Shown here piece after piece: positions 10,147 to 21,069 of a stretch of 64,000 bases of DNA. The DNA is from Parascedosporium putredinis. Lineage: Eukaryota > Ascomycota > Sordariomycetes > Microascales > Microascaceae. Both the position numbers and the translations under genes were made by a program. Within the stretch, counting starts at the first letter, position 1. Every line of letters starts with the position of its first letter. Location of the stretch: assembly GCA_949357655.1 (NCBI GenBank), contig CASHTG010000021.1:1054001-1118000 (forward strand), read 5' to 3'. The notes under the pieces were generated by a model that saw only the letters and a program-made list of their open reading frames with translations, ran no database searches and was not told the origin of the DNA.

Positions 10147-12814
10147 ATGACCGAGCCGGAACGCCGCCGCCGACGGCCAGCCGTGTAAGCAACACCGTGC
10201 ATGTTCCATTCTTTCTGCTATCCCCGATCCCCGATATGGAATTCCTTTGCCTTCTGTCCTTTGTTCCTTCTTTCCACGTAGCAGTATGTGCCCTTGTATA
10301 TCAACCTGCTGATATCATGAGGCTAGTTCCTGCACTCTCTGCCGCCGCCGGAAGATCCGGTGCAACCGGGAAAGCCCGTGCAACAACTGCCTGCGGTCCA
10401 AGAATGAGTTCTGCACCTACGAGTCCTTTGCCTCCCCGGGGTCGAGTCAACGTGCGAGGACTGGGCCCGGCGTGGGTGCTACGCCGCTGCGGCCGGCAGA
10501 GCCACGGGGCCCACTGGAGCCGCCAAGCCCCGTCTCCTTGGACGATTCTTCGGCCTCGTGCAAGTCCTCCACTATCCAGGCACTGCCGTCGAGGTCGCTC
10601 AAGGACCTTACCACTCTCAATCCTATTCTCCCGCCCCAAGCAGATAAGGGGCCCGAGATTGCGCAGCTCAAGCACCGGATCGACCAGCTTGAGCAAAGTC
10701 TCTCCCTCACCAAAAGAACCCGATCAAGTATCTCCCCGCAGGCCCGACGGACACTGCCACCTCGTTCCTGGCTGGCACTTTCCACGTTCAACATGAAGGG
10801 CATTCCTTTGGGTCCGCGGACATCAATACGTCCCGAAGTGTCATGCACAAGAGCCGTCTATTCGGTCGAAGCCATTGGGTCAATGGGGTCGTCATGGTAT
10901 GTTGCTATCCCACTTCATCATCTGTACTAGTTTACATCTTATCGTAATGGATCATAGAAAGGTATGCGTAGCTAATCTAAGATCCAGTGGTTTCGGGACA
11001 TTTTCGAAATGATTGAACCGCTGGGCCTCTCGGAAGGCTCAAAGGCGTTTATTACCATGCGCAAGTGCAAATCGCTGGCGAGGGTTATCAAGGCTCGCCG
11101 GGTTCCCGCCTGGCCGACTGCGCCGACGCCAGACCTTCCACCCAAAGAACTAGCCGACGCCCTTGTCGAGAGGTACCTAAGCACTATGGAAACAGTATTC
11201 CGCGTTCTGCACGTCCCGACTTTCAAGAGAGACTACGCCGCCGTGTGGGCACCAGATGCGAAACCCGATCCGGCGTTCCTCGTCCAGCTCAAGCTCGTGC
11301 TCGCCATCGGTGCCGCCTCTCACGATAGGGTCTTTTCTCTTCGGGTGCCCGCCGTGCGCTGGGTATACGAGGGCCACACGTGGCTGTCCACGCCCGAGTT
11401 CAAGAGACGACTCACCGTACAGTCCCTGCAAACCAATATCCTCCTCATTCTCGCCCGCGAGTTCGTCGGCATCGACGAAGGCTCCCTCTGGATCTCCTTC
11501 GGCTCGCTCTTTCGGGCCGCCACCTACATGGGACTGCACAGAGACCCCGTCTATCTTCCCAAGCGCTCGCTGTTCGCCTCGGAGATGCGGCGACGGCTGT
11601 GGAACACCATCCTTGAGCTCGCTGTCTGGACGAGCCTCAGCTCGGGCGGGTCACCTTTCCTATCTCTCGACGATTTCGACACCAGAGCGCCGGGTAACTA
11701 CGACGATGACCAGCTCACGCTCGAGGACGCCACACCGCAGCCCGCCGATCACTTTACTCAGTCCTCGGTGGCTATTGCCCTACGGGAGACATTCCCCGCC
11801 CGGCTCGCCGTGTTGAAATTCCTCAACGAGCTAAGCTCCGCCGGCGAGTACGACGAGGCGCTACGCCTAGACGCAAAGCTTCGGGCGGCCTACAAGACGA
11901 TGGGCCACTCTCTACGGGCTCAGAATACAGACCAGGGCAGCAGCGAGACGCCTCGCTTCGCCCTTCGCGTGGCCGACATCCTCATGAACCGATACTTTGC
12001 CTCCCTTCACGTCCCCTTTTTCAGCCCCTCTTCAACCAGATGAGCTTCGCCTTTTCGCGAAAAGTCGTCGGCGACGCCTGCCTACGGATTTCGCAAGCCC
12101 TGATGCCGCCTAAACCTATATCGCAGGCGGCCTCCGGGCCCGCCGGGGACGAGGCGGTCCCGTACGACATGGACGACAGCCTCACGAGGCTCACCATGTG
12201 CGCCTCGGGACCTTTCCGCATCGCTGCGACGTACTCGAGCCTAATGATCGCCGCCGAGCTGAAGCTACAGCGCCGCGAGGACGACAGCGTCAGCTCCGCG
12301 CCGCCGCGGCCCGACCTCCTGGCCGTCGTAAAAACTCTCTGATATGGACCAAGCAGGGCATCCAGGCCGGGGAGACCAACGTCAAGGGCCTCATCTTCGC
12401 CACCATGGTGAGCACGGAGCTTCAGTGCATCATAGAGGGTATTTCAAGGGACGACATCGCCCTGCGCCTCATCCGGTCGGTGGAGGAGGTTCAGGCGCTT
12501 TGCCAGTCCTTGCTGGAGGACCTCGCCGCTGCCGAGCAGCCCGAGGGCATGGCTGATGCGAGCCTCGGCCAACTCATGTTGGCGACGCCCCCGGATTTGA
12601 TGGAAATGGAGGATTGGGATTTTTCGGTAGGTTCCCGTGCTCACGCCATCGCTCGGCAGATCTGCTTGCTGGGAGACTCAGCCCTCTCCCGTTCCGTTTG
12701 AATAGTCTACTAACCATGCCACCATGGCAGTTTCTTGATACACAGTTCAACGGCTTGGGAAGCATGGAGCCCATGAGCTGGATGTTTGGCGATAGCGCGC
12801 CGCAGTGGCAATAG
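10147..12814 (+). CDS. Zn2Cys6 transcription factor with fungal-specific regulatory domain
   Basis: Nuclear DNA-binding regulator of about 777 residues. Exons: 10147-10184, 10327-10896, 10988-12626 and 12731-12814. The first intron splits the zinc cluster lead-in, giving RRRRPAV then CTLCRRRKIRCNRESPCNNC with a final Cys (spacing C2C6C5C2C7C). A short coiled region follows (IAQLKHRIDQLEQSLSL), then a central fungal_trans domain with ERYLSTMETVFRVLHVPTF, FGSLFRAATYMGLHRDP and FASEMRRRLWNTILEL. The end is MSWMFGDSAPQWQ. Missing bases are inferred at 10712-10715 (A run), 12024-12027 (C run) and 12330-12334 (A run); with these the exon lengths are exactly in phase. Probable target: the divergent monocarboxylate-type transporter, by position only. 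Confidence 0.87.
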
Positions 12815-13327
12815 AGAACACGATACCGAGTAAAAAAGCAAGACACGCAAAAGGGATTTCTCTCCCCATGTCTTCTTGGCTTGAAACGAAGACGCGTTTC
12901 GCCACTATTGGTTGAGGAAAAACGAAGCTACGGCATAGAAGGTATAATGGATCTGGGATCGATTGTCATATAATCTCCACTCTGAATCTCCAGGGTCGTA
13001 AATCTCCAATCAGCAATTTTCTTTCTTTTTTATGGTCTGGGTTCGACTCAGGCTCGCATGTCAATCACGATGTAGACGATTAGAAAAAATGGCAAAAACT
13101 TGCTTCTCCGGGAAGGAAAGTTTCGTGGACATCTTTGAATGGTCCAGACCCTCCCCTCTACAACGGCTCGATGGCTTCATGGGGCGATGTGCACCGACCC
13201 GACTATGACTCGCGGGCTCTTCTAGATTAAAGTGCCACCAACGGCCCGATAAGTCATAGATCTGGTCTTGAATTAATGGACAATGTTGCGCCCTGCAGAT
13301 GCTCGCTCGTGCATCGTGATGAAAAGC

Positions 13328-13341
13328 TTAGGGTTAGGGTT
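13328..13341 (+). repeat. Telomere-like TTAGGG doublet
   Basis: Two tandem TTAGGG units plus TT, matching the fungal telomere repeat, but far too short to be a telomere; comparable to a telobox promoter element. Confidence 0.5.
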
Positions 13342-16300
13342 GGCCGTTCGATGATTGATGAACAGCAATTGAACTTCCCGTGAGACGCTCACAAGCGGAT
13401 CTGCACAGGGATTGTCCCGAGGAGCCGGAACCCAGCAACCAACTCCACTCCACCGTGATTAAACAAAGTTGTTGATCTACATGCAGACGTCGGGAGATCA
13501 CCGTACCTCTTGAAAATCTCGCTCGACAATTCCCCTTCGTCGCTTCGTTATCAGCAATACAGGCGGGCGCGAACAGATATTGGCGGCGATAAATCGAGCA
13601 CTTGCCGACCTACCCCCGGCCCGCACCGGATACCGATTTTGGAACAATCTGCAAGGATTAGTACGACGAAAGAAGACCGGGTAGGCAATAAACTCAAGCG
13701 GCGGCTCCACGTTGCCCGTTCCCCGTCGTCAGTCAACGTTGGACAACTCCCCTGTTTCGCCCATCTCAGCGTGGCGTGTGAGGTTGGAGGTAAATCTGAC
13801 GGATAACCTCTTTTCGAACCGATTAGCCATAGATACCGCGCCCAACGGGAGAACGAGGGCGGCAGTTCACTGGGGTGAAGGGTTGTGGTGGCGCACACCT
13901 CCGGAAGGAGATGCCCGCCATGGATGGGGGAGGAAGGGCCAGTTGGGAAGGGAAGGGGAGGTGAGGTGAGGGTGAGGGTTTTGGACAAGTGGTTAATGAG
14001 CCAGGCAGGGGGCAGGATCCAAGGAAAAGGTCAATAATTCGGCGGAGATCTGTTCCCCGACTGGGCATCACGTTGCTTTTGCTCGCTCACATCATGGTTC
14101 CTCCCGGATAGCCGGCCTCGTGATTGGGCCCGCGAATTGAACCCAGATCCCATGAAACCTGCAGTGCGACCATCTGCAAGAGCTGAGACCCGGATTCTTG
14201 CTGTTTGTGAGTTCGTTGGCCAACCCTGGCAAGGTGGCCGGCATCTTCCCCGAGGGGGAGGGGAGGCCGCGATAATCATGGTCGCCTTGCCTATGTAGGG
14301 CACAAGTACGAAGTATATCTGCCATTGCGCGCTTTCGCCCCTGTGCCCCCCTTTCCAAACTCCATACATGTATTGTCTTAAGAAAGCGGACAGGCAGTTT
14401 AGTGCGGATCTCGGCCAGTCTTTTCCCCTGTCACTCGATTTTGAGTTGGTTTGACACATTGACAAGCTGCTCCACGGGGGAAGTGCCGCGTCCGTGAACT
14501 GAGGTCTCGGAATGTATCAATGAATCCATCCACTTAGCGAGGGGGCCAAACTCAACAATGCGGCTGGCTTTGGCCTAGCCAGCCAAGGCAGTCAGTCATG
14601 CCCTCAGTGACCCCCAGCGCATAGCGTACATGTAGTCTTGCTCATGGCGGAGGCCGCGCTAGCAGACCACATGCACGAGGTGGATAGCGAGGGCAGGGTT
14701 GAGTGCAGGGGCTATCAATGATTAGCGCCAGGGCGTCTGCAAGCCTGGTGGATGACCACGGTGGGCACAGACTGACCTGTCACCCCGGAACTGAAGAGTT
14801 GGGCCTGTAATATTGAATCTACAGTGGGCGAATGGAGTCAGGGTGGGATTTGCTAGACGCATTGGACCCAGCGCATTGAGCTATCAACGATGGATGGTTG
14901 TGCATGGCCATCCCGGTGTCGGTAGCACGAACCGATCCGATGCAAGATGAGCTGAAAACCAATAAAGTGCCGATGCGGAAGATGAGATGAGAGAAATATG
15001 TAGGTGAGAAGATTGAGCAAACAAGTGAGAGATCTCAAGAGGCCGCAACGAAGGGAGTCTGGGGCGGAGTCGGAGGCGGAGGTGGAGGTGGAGGTGGGTC
15101 GTTAGGGGGACGCGGCGGGGAGGAAGGGGAACAGCCATTGATTGATCCAATCCGATTGATCGAATGGAAGAATGGCATGGATTGATGGATTGATGGATAC
15201 TTTGATGCAAGCCACCGTCGGTTCCTCGCGAGTGCATCACGACATTGATTAGTGCCTTTGGAGCCAGACTCGTCACACATGTCCACACATGGGCGCCCAC
15301 TTTCAACCGGCCTGGATGATGTGCTTGGATAGTCTTTTGCTCGGGACATGCGCTGCACACCTTGCTAACGGGCGCACTCGATGTTTTTTATGGGTTATTT
15401 CTATTCCTATCATATTTGGTCTCGGCTCTCTCCTCTGGATTTATGCATTTCTATATCCGGCGACTTTTGGCATTGAACGAATCAGATATGGGAAACAATT
15501 GATCTTTGGGCAAGCCTTTAGCTCCAGCTGGAGGATGAGACCCCTGAGCTGGAAGAAGAGGCCTTTCGACGGGAGGAAGTGGCTCAGGAGAAAGAAACAG
15601 ACTCTTGCTGTGAGGGGGTCACGGTGCTCGAACCCGAGGGCGTACAGGGGAATTCACCAGATGCGTGTATGTTAAAGAACAAAGGAGGACGAGGGGTGGA
15701 GTTCCGCAGCGGAAGACATGAGCATCAGTCTCCCCAAAGTCAAGTTTCTCTATCTCGGTATGATTACCCCCACCGAACAAGCTGCGAACAGACATGATCC
15801 TTGTTCCTTGTTCGGTCGATGTGCCGTGCTGTGCTGGTTGAGACATCGGTGGGTAAGTACGTCACCCGAAATTGGCGGCGGGATGCGCTCTGCCTTCGAG
15901 AATTTCGTATTGTTCTCAAGTGCGTGCGCGACGCAAAGCGTTGGTGTTGGTCGATGCAAAGAAAAGATCGAATTCATCGATCCACGTAGGCGAAGGGAGA
16001 GACATTGTCCAACGCCATTGTAACCACAGGATTGGTTTTTCTTCTTTTCTTTTTCGTTTAAATTCGTCACAGACTTGGTGTGTGCACATGTGCTGTCGTA
16101 TCAATTCGGATACCCAAACATATTTCAGTCTTCGCCCACCCCCGTCGGTTCATCGGCATGGGGCTTGATCCTGAAGCAAGGCGAACTCGAGACCGGTCAA
16201 AAGGAGGGAGGCGATGCGAAGAAGGGAGAAAAATAAAAGAAGGGGGCAGAAAGAAGGGAGAAAAAAGCACTCAATTCCACGTCGACACAGGGCAAGTATC

Positions 16301-16570
16301 TCACTAGGAACGCCCACCACCAATACCGATACACACACAACATCGCCAACGATGGGGGCCCTCCAACAATTCCCGAGGAGCCAACAGACGTGCAGAACGC
16401 ACAGTGTACGTCATGACCATAAGTGGAGATTACGGGGCAGCCAAGCGCAAAAGCAAATCTTCTTTTTTTCTCCCTTCCCTTCTTCTCGTTGCATTGGGGA
16501 GGGGAGGCAACGTTGGGCTCCACGTAAAGAATGAAAGAAGGTGGGTGTGGTGGGATGCCTGCGCACAGCT

Positions 16571-16640
16571 GTGCCTGTGCCTGAGCCTGAGCCTACGCCT
16601 GTGCTTGTGCTTGGGCTTGTGGTTTGTGTCTGTGCCTGCA
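16571..16640 (+). repeat. Degenerate hexamer minisatellite (GCCTGT/GAGCCT-like)
   Basis: About eleven imperfect 6-bp units (GTGCCT, GAGCCT, GTGCTT, GGGCTT) in noncoding DNA. Confidence 0.7.
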
Positions 16641-17195
16641 CGTAGACGCCAAAGGAGGACAGCTCCAAAATTCGGAAAGACGCAAACCTGGTTGGAGCCA
16701 GCCTGAGCTGGGAAAGGTGTTGGATTGAACAGGGAAAGGGTGCGTTACTATTCGCGCTTCACCTGCGCTAGCACACGCCCCACGCCCTGACGCTGTCGCT
16801 TTCTTTTGGAAGAGGGGGTGCGTCTGGATGGATCCATTAAATTGATGGGAGGGTCCCGGCGTGGGACAGTGGAATGAGTGAGTTTGACGGAATTGAGGGA
16901 CCAGGGATCAACTAATGGGATGTCTCTGACCCATGGTTGGATCGGGCTCGTGCATGCCGACACAGACGAGACGAGCGAGCACCAGGTACGCCACGGAGAA
17001 ACATATATACTCCGCACTACACAAAAGGAAGAACCACGGTGATGGAGCGAGAGAAGATATAAATATATCGCTAGGCCAGCTCGACGAGACGGAAAGCGTG
17101 AGTGGAATAGAACGGCGCAAGAGTTTATTTTTACTCTCACCAAGGATCTCTGTTAAGTGAGTCGAGGTTAGTCGTTTCGCCAAAACACACTAGCC

Positions 17196-19307
17196 ATGTA
17201 TTTCGCCAGTCTCTGTACCGTGCTCACTTACACAAGTGTAGCCCTTGCGAGGTAAGCTTTTCCTTTTCTCCTGTCACGGCGTCTTCGTGTTCCAGACCTC
17301 CCTCCCTCTCCTCCCCCTTCACCATGCCCCAACTCTTCACCCTTCCTATTCCCTAGTTCGAAACAAGACTCACAAGAAGACAAGGCCCTCGCAACACTTC
17401 GCACGGCACATCACCCCGTCCGGCCTGCAAGACAGCTACGACTATGTCATCGTCGGCTCCGGCCCGGGCGGGTCCCCTGGCCGCCCGCCTCGCCATGGCC
17501 GGCAAGTCCGTCCTGCTCATCGACGCCGGCGACGACCAGGGCGAGTCGATCCGTACCGCGTCCCCGCCCTGAGCCTCCAGTCAACAGAGTACGAGCCCAT
17601 GCGGTGGGACTACTACGTCAACCACTTCAGCAACCTCACCTACCAGAAGCAAGACTCCAAGATGACGTACCGCACCGCCTCCGGGGCCACGTACGTGGGG
17701 CTCAACCCCCGCCCGGGTCCACGCCCCTCGGCATCCTCTACCCCAGGGCCGGCACGCTCGGCGGCTGCAGCGGCCACAACGCCCTCATCACAGCGTACCC
17801 GCACAAGAGCGACTGGGACGGCATCGCCTCCCTCACCGGCGACGCGTCGTGGTCCGCCTCAACATGCGCAAGTACTTTGAGCGCCTGGAAAAGTGCTCCT
17901 ACCTCCTCAACGGCGGGTCCGGCCACGGCTTCAGCGGCTGGCTATCCACCAGCCTCACGGACCTCACCCTCGTCGTCACGGACCTGAAGCTCCTCCGTAT
18001 CGTCCTCAACACCGCCATCTCCATGGGCCAGGGCGGCCTGCTGACCTGGCTCATCACCACCGTCGGCGGCCTGACGGGCGTGCTGCTGCAGGACCTCAAC
18101 GTCGACTCGCCCTCCCGCGACTCCGTCCAGGGCGTGTACCAGATCCCCATCGCTACGGACGCCGGCTCGCGCTCCGGCCCGCGCCAGCTCATCGTCGACG
18201 TGACGGGTGCCCAAAACTCGGACGGCTCGCGCAAGTTCCGCCTCGACGTGCTGCTCGACACCCTCGTGACCAAGGTCCGCTTCGACACGACGGGCAGCAA
18301 GCCCCGCGCCGTCGGCGTCGACTTTTGCACGGCAAGAGCCTGTACCGCGCGGATCCTCGCTCGGGCGGAGCCTCGGCCGGCGTGCCGGGGTCCGTCGACG
18401 CCTCGAGCGAGGTCATCGTCGCCGCCGGCGCCTTTAACACCCCCAGCTGCTCAAGCTCAGCGGCGTGGGCCCGCAGGCGGAGCTCGCGGCCCACGGCATA
18501 CCCCTCGTGGCCAACCTCCCCGGCGTGGGCACCAACCTCCAGGACCGCTACGAGACGACGGTCATCGGCAAGACGACGTCCGACTTCGCCGTGACGGGCG
18601 CCTGCAACTTTTACCGCACCCCCGACGACCCGTGCCTCCAGCGGTGGGAGGCGGGCGGGTCCTCCCCGACCCTCAAGGGCGTGTACGCGTCCAACGGCAT
18701 CGCCCTCGGCGTCGTCCGCAAGTCCACGGCCGCCGCGGCGGGCGACGACCCGGACACCTTTATCTTAGGCGCACCCGTGGGCTTCAAGGGCTACTACCCG
18801 GGCTACTCGGCCGACTCGACCGTCGACGCGAGGCACTGGACCTGGCTCACGCTCAAGGCCCACACGCGCAACCGAGCCGGCACCGTGCGCTTGCGGTCCG
18901 CGGACCCGCGCGACACCCCGCTCATCGACTTCAACAACTTTGAGGATCCCGCCGCCGCCGCGCTCGACGTCCGCGCCGTCGTCGAGGGCATGAAGTACAC
19001 CCGCGGCCTCATCAACTCGGTCGGCGGCTTCACCGAGGTGTGGCCCGGCCCGCAGGTCGCTTCGGACGCGCAGCTCAGCGACTGGACGAGGAAGGAATCG
19101 TGGGGCCACCACGCCAGCTGTACCTGTCCCATCGGACCCGACGGCGATGCCCAGGCGGTGCTGGATTCCAAATTCCGGGTGCGCGGGGTGGATGGGTTGA
19201 GGGTGGTGGATGCGTCCGTCTTTCCGCGGATTCCCGGTTTCTTCATCGCCGTGCCTGTTTACATGGTGAGCGAAAAAGCGGCAGATACGATTCTCGGTCT
19301 TGGTTGA
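17196..19307 (+). CDS. Secreted GMC-family FAD oxidoreductase (glucose-methanol-choline type)
   Basis: FAD-dependent oxidase or dehydrogenase of alcohols or sugars. Exon 1 (17196-17251) encodes an N-terminal hydrophobic signal (MYFASLCTVLTYTSVALA). After an intron ending near 17356 the Rossmann motif YDYVIVGSGPGG appears, then MAGKSVLLIDAGDD, GTLGGCSGHNALI (GMC signature region), EVIVAAGAFNTP, GVGTNLQDRYE, and the C-terminal SWGHHASCTCPIG with the conserved catalytic His and GVDGLRVVDASVFPRIPGF before the TGA at 19305-19307. Pieces lie in all three frames: shifts are needed near 17400, 17472 (G run; two bases or equivalent), 17560, 17710, 17850, 18330 and 18450. All fall in very GC-rich runs. 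The family is certain; substrate is not readable. A true pseudogene is possible but less likely given the genome-wide pattern in this window. Confidence 0.82.
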
Positions 19308-19700
19308 GGGGTGCTCCCTTTTTTTTCCCTCCTTTTCCCCGCTTTGTTTCTTTCTTCTCCTTCTTTCCAAGTTTTCTTTTCTTCTGGGACCACGGGCTGG
19401 AAACTCGAAGAGCGGGAATAGGAAGCAAGCTGATGCGAGAATGAGCGAGAGGGACGGAAAGTTATTTGTGTTTTTTTAATGTATGCAACGGTCACGGCTC
19501 TACGTCTATTTATTTATTTAATATCTTCCTCTATATCAATTCTCCATGCCCATGGTTCGTCGAGTCCTTCCTGCACAAGTGAAGATCATTGTTCAATGAG
19601 GAGAGTGAGATCGGCGGGTTACATTTGCCCGTGAAGCCTCATCACCTCCCACCACCTTTTGGCTTTGCTGGAACCAGCAACGATTCTCTCGAGGAGGAAG

Positions 19701-19716
19701 AAAAAAAAAAAAAAAA
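19701..19716. repeat. Poly-A run (16)
   Basis: Uninterrupted A16 in the 3' flank of the GMC gene. Confidence 0.85.
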
Positions 19717-21034
19717 GGCACAGCTGGCTACCACGGTAAATTCAAACTCCTTTCCTTGGCCCTGCTTTTCGAGCTCCAGTCACTTCCTCTTCTTTCTTGC
19801 TCCTCTCTCTTTGTCCTTACACTCTCCAAGAGAGCATGGCTCACAATAGATCTCGCATTGGTGACATTGGAGAGATCAGTTGAACGGGGGTGGGTCAAGC
19901 CCATTTCAGGAACAAAGCAATGTGCCGTTAGCGCGGAGCGGAAGCCTCCTCCGGGGAGTCGCTGGTCGACTAGTTCGGGAAGTCGGCTTTTCCCCCAAGA
20001 CGGCTCTCGCAGGGTCCCTTGCCAATACCAAAGTGGCCCACGATAAGATACTAGCGATAAACAAAAAGGAAGAAGAAAGAAAATGAGGACTGATGAGTCG
20101 TTCTTCCCTGGGGTTACCGGATGCCGAGAGCCAGAGGGCCACTGGTTCTCCTGACCCTGCTGGACAAGGGCGGGACTAGGACAGGGGTTGAGATGGACCC
20201 TGTCATCTTAATTGCTCTTTCTCCAGCATATGTGCTTGCACAAGACCAAGGCTATCGTCTATTTTTCTTTCTTTCTTTGTTTCTTTTTTTGCTCGCACCA
20301 GACTCTTCAAAACGCTTGCGCGACGCATTGTTTCTGGGAAAACAGGTATTTACCTCGTCCTCCTCGCCCAGTTACCTTGAACCCTCCCCTAGTAGGTAGA
20401 GTTAGTGGTGCTGTACTGTACCAATTTGTTGGCGAGAGGCTCCCCAAGCGGAGCCTTCCGCACTTTTCCCTTTGCTCAAACGGTAGGTATGCATGGTTGT
20501 AGGCACATAATAAAAGGGCAAAGCCGGCTGAACGGCAAGGAAGTTCAATCGCGAAAGGCCGAATATCAAGGGCATGCACACTCTCGACTTCCACGGTGGA
20601 TAATCTCCCATACTATCACCAACAGTCCCACTCCATGCGAACAAAGATGGATGGGGCAAGCGCCAACAATCTCAAGGAGTTTGAGATACGAGCAAGGAAA
20701 ACGAAAAACACCATTACGCTCCACTGCATACGAGCGGCAAACCGCCGCCATTGGAAAGGGAAGGTGGGTTTGGCGGGGGTAAAAGCAATAAACAGTTGCC
20801 ATGATCAGACAACTTCATCGTGGGGATGGACGGTCAACGGGGAGTCTAGGGGATGGCGATGTGTGAATTGGCGCTGGCTATCGGAAAGGACAAGCGTGAA
20901 ATGGGAGGAGAAAAAGGAAGGAAACGGTGCGAAACTGGAGGAGATGGGTGGAGAGGAGAGGAGTGGGGAGGGGAGGAATGCGAAAAGTAATTATGATGGC
21001 GGAGTCCCAAGAACACTCGGGACACGATGAACAA

Positions 21035-21069
21035 CGGGCAACGGGCGACGGGCAGCGGGCAGCGGGCAC
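21035..21069. repeat. Tandem repeat, five 7-bp CGGGCRR units
   Basis: Five consecutive near-identical 7-bp units in noncoding DNA. Confidence 0.75.

Larger units (their letters stand above)
12815..17195. other. Large intergenic region with simple repeats
   Basis: About 4.4 kb with no supported gene. It contains a two-unit telomere-like motif at 13328-13341, GATTGATG-rich DNA at about 15135-15205, a G-rich GGAGGTGG tract at 15055-15118 and a degenerate hexamer minisatellite at 16571-16640. Open frames here are compositionally biased and show no domain. The last 250 bp are the GMC promoter and include AT-rich TATA-like stretches near 17003 and 17055. Confidence 0.55.

Noticed and set aside
13025..13065. 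tRNA-like GGTTCGACTC box
   Set aside because: A weak T-arm can be drawn but no matching acceptor stem or D-arm lies upstream.
14110..14210. Minus-strand tRNA-like GGTTCAATTC with nearby A-box-like sequence
   Set aside because: The T-stem has a mismatch and the acceptor strands do not pair; not a credible tRNA.
15126..15205. CRISPR-like or satellite array in the GATTGATG-rich tract
   Set aside because: Units are short and irregular without spacers; simple-sequence DNA only.
15289..15675. Plus-strand open frame with a hydrophobic stretch
   Set aside because: The hydrophobic patch is short, the rest is arginine-rich and unlike any family.
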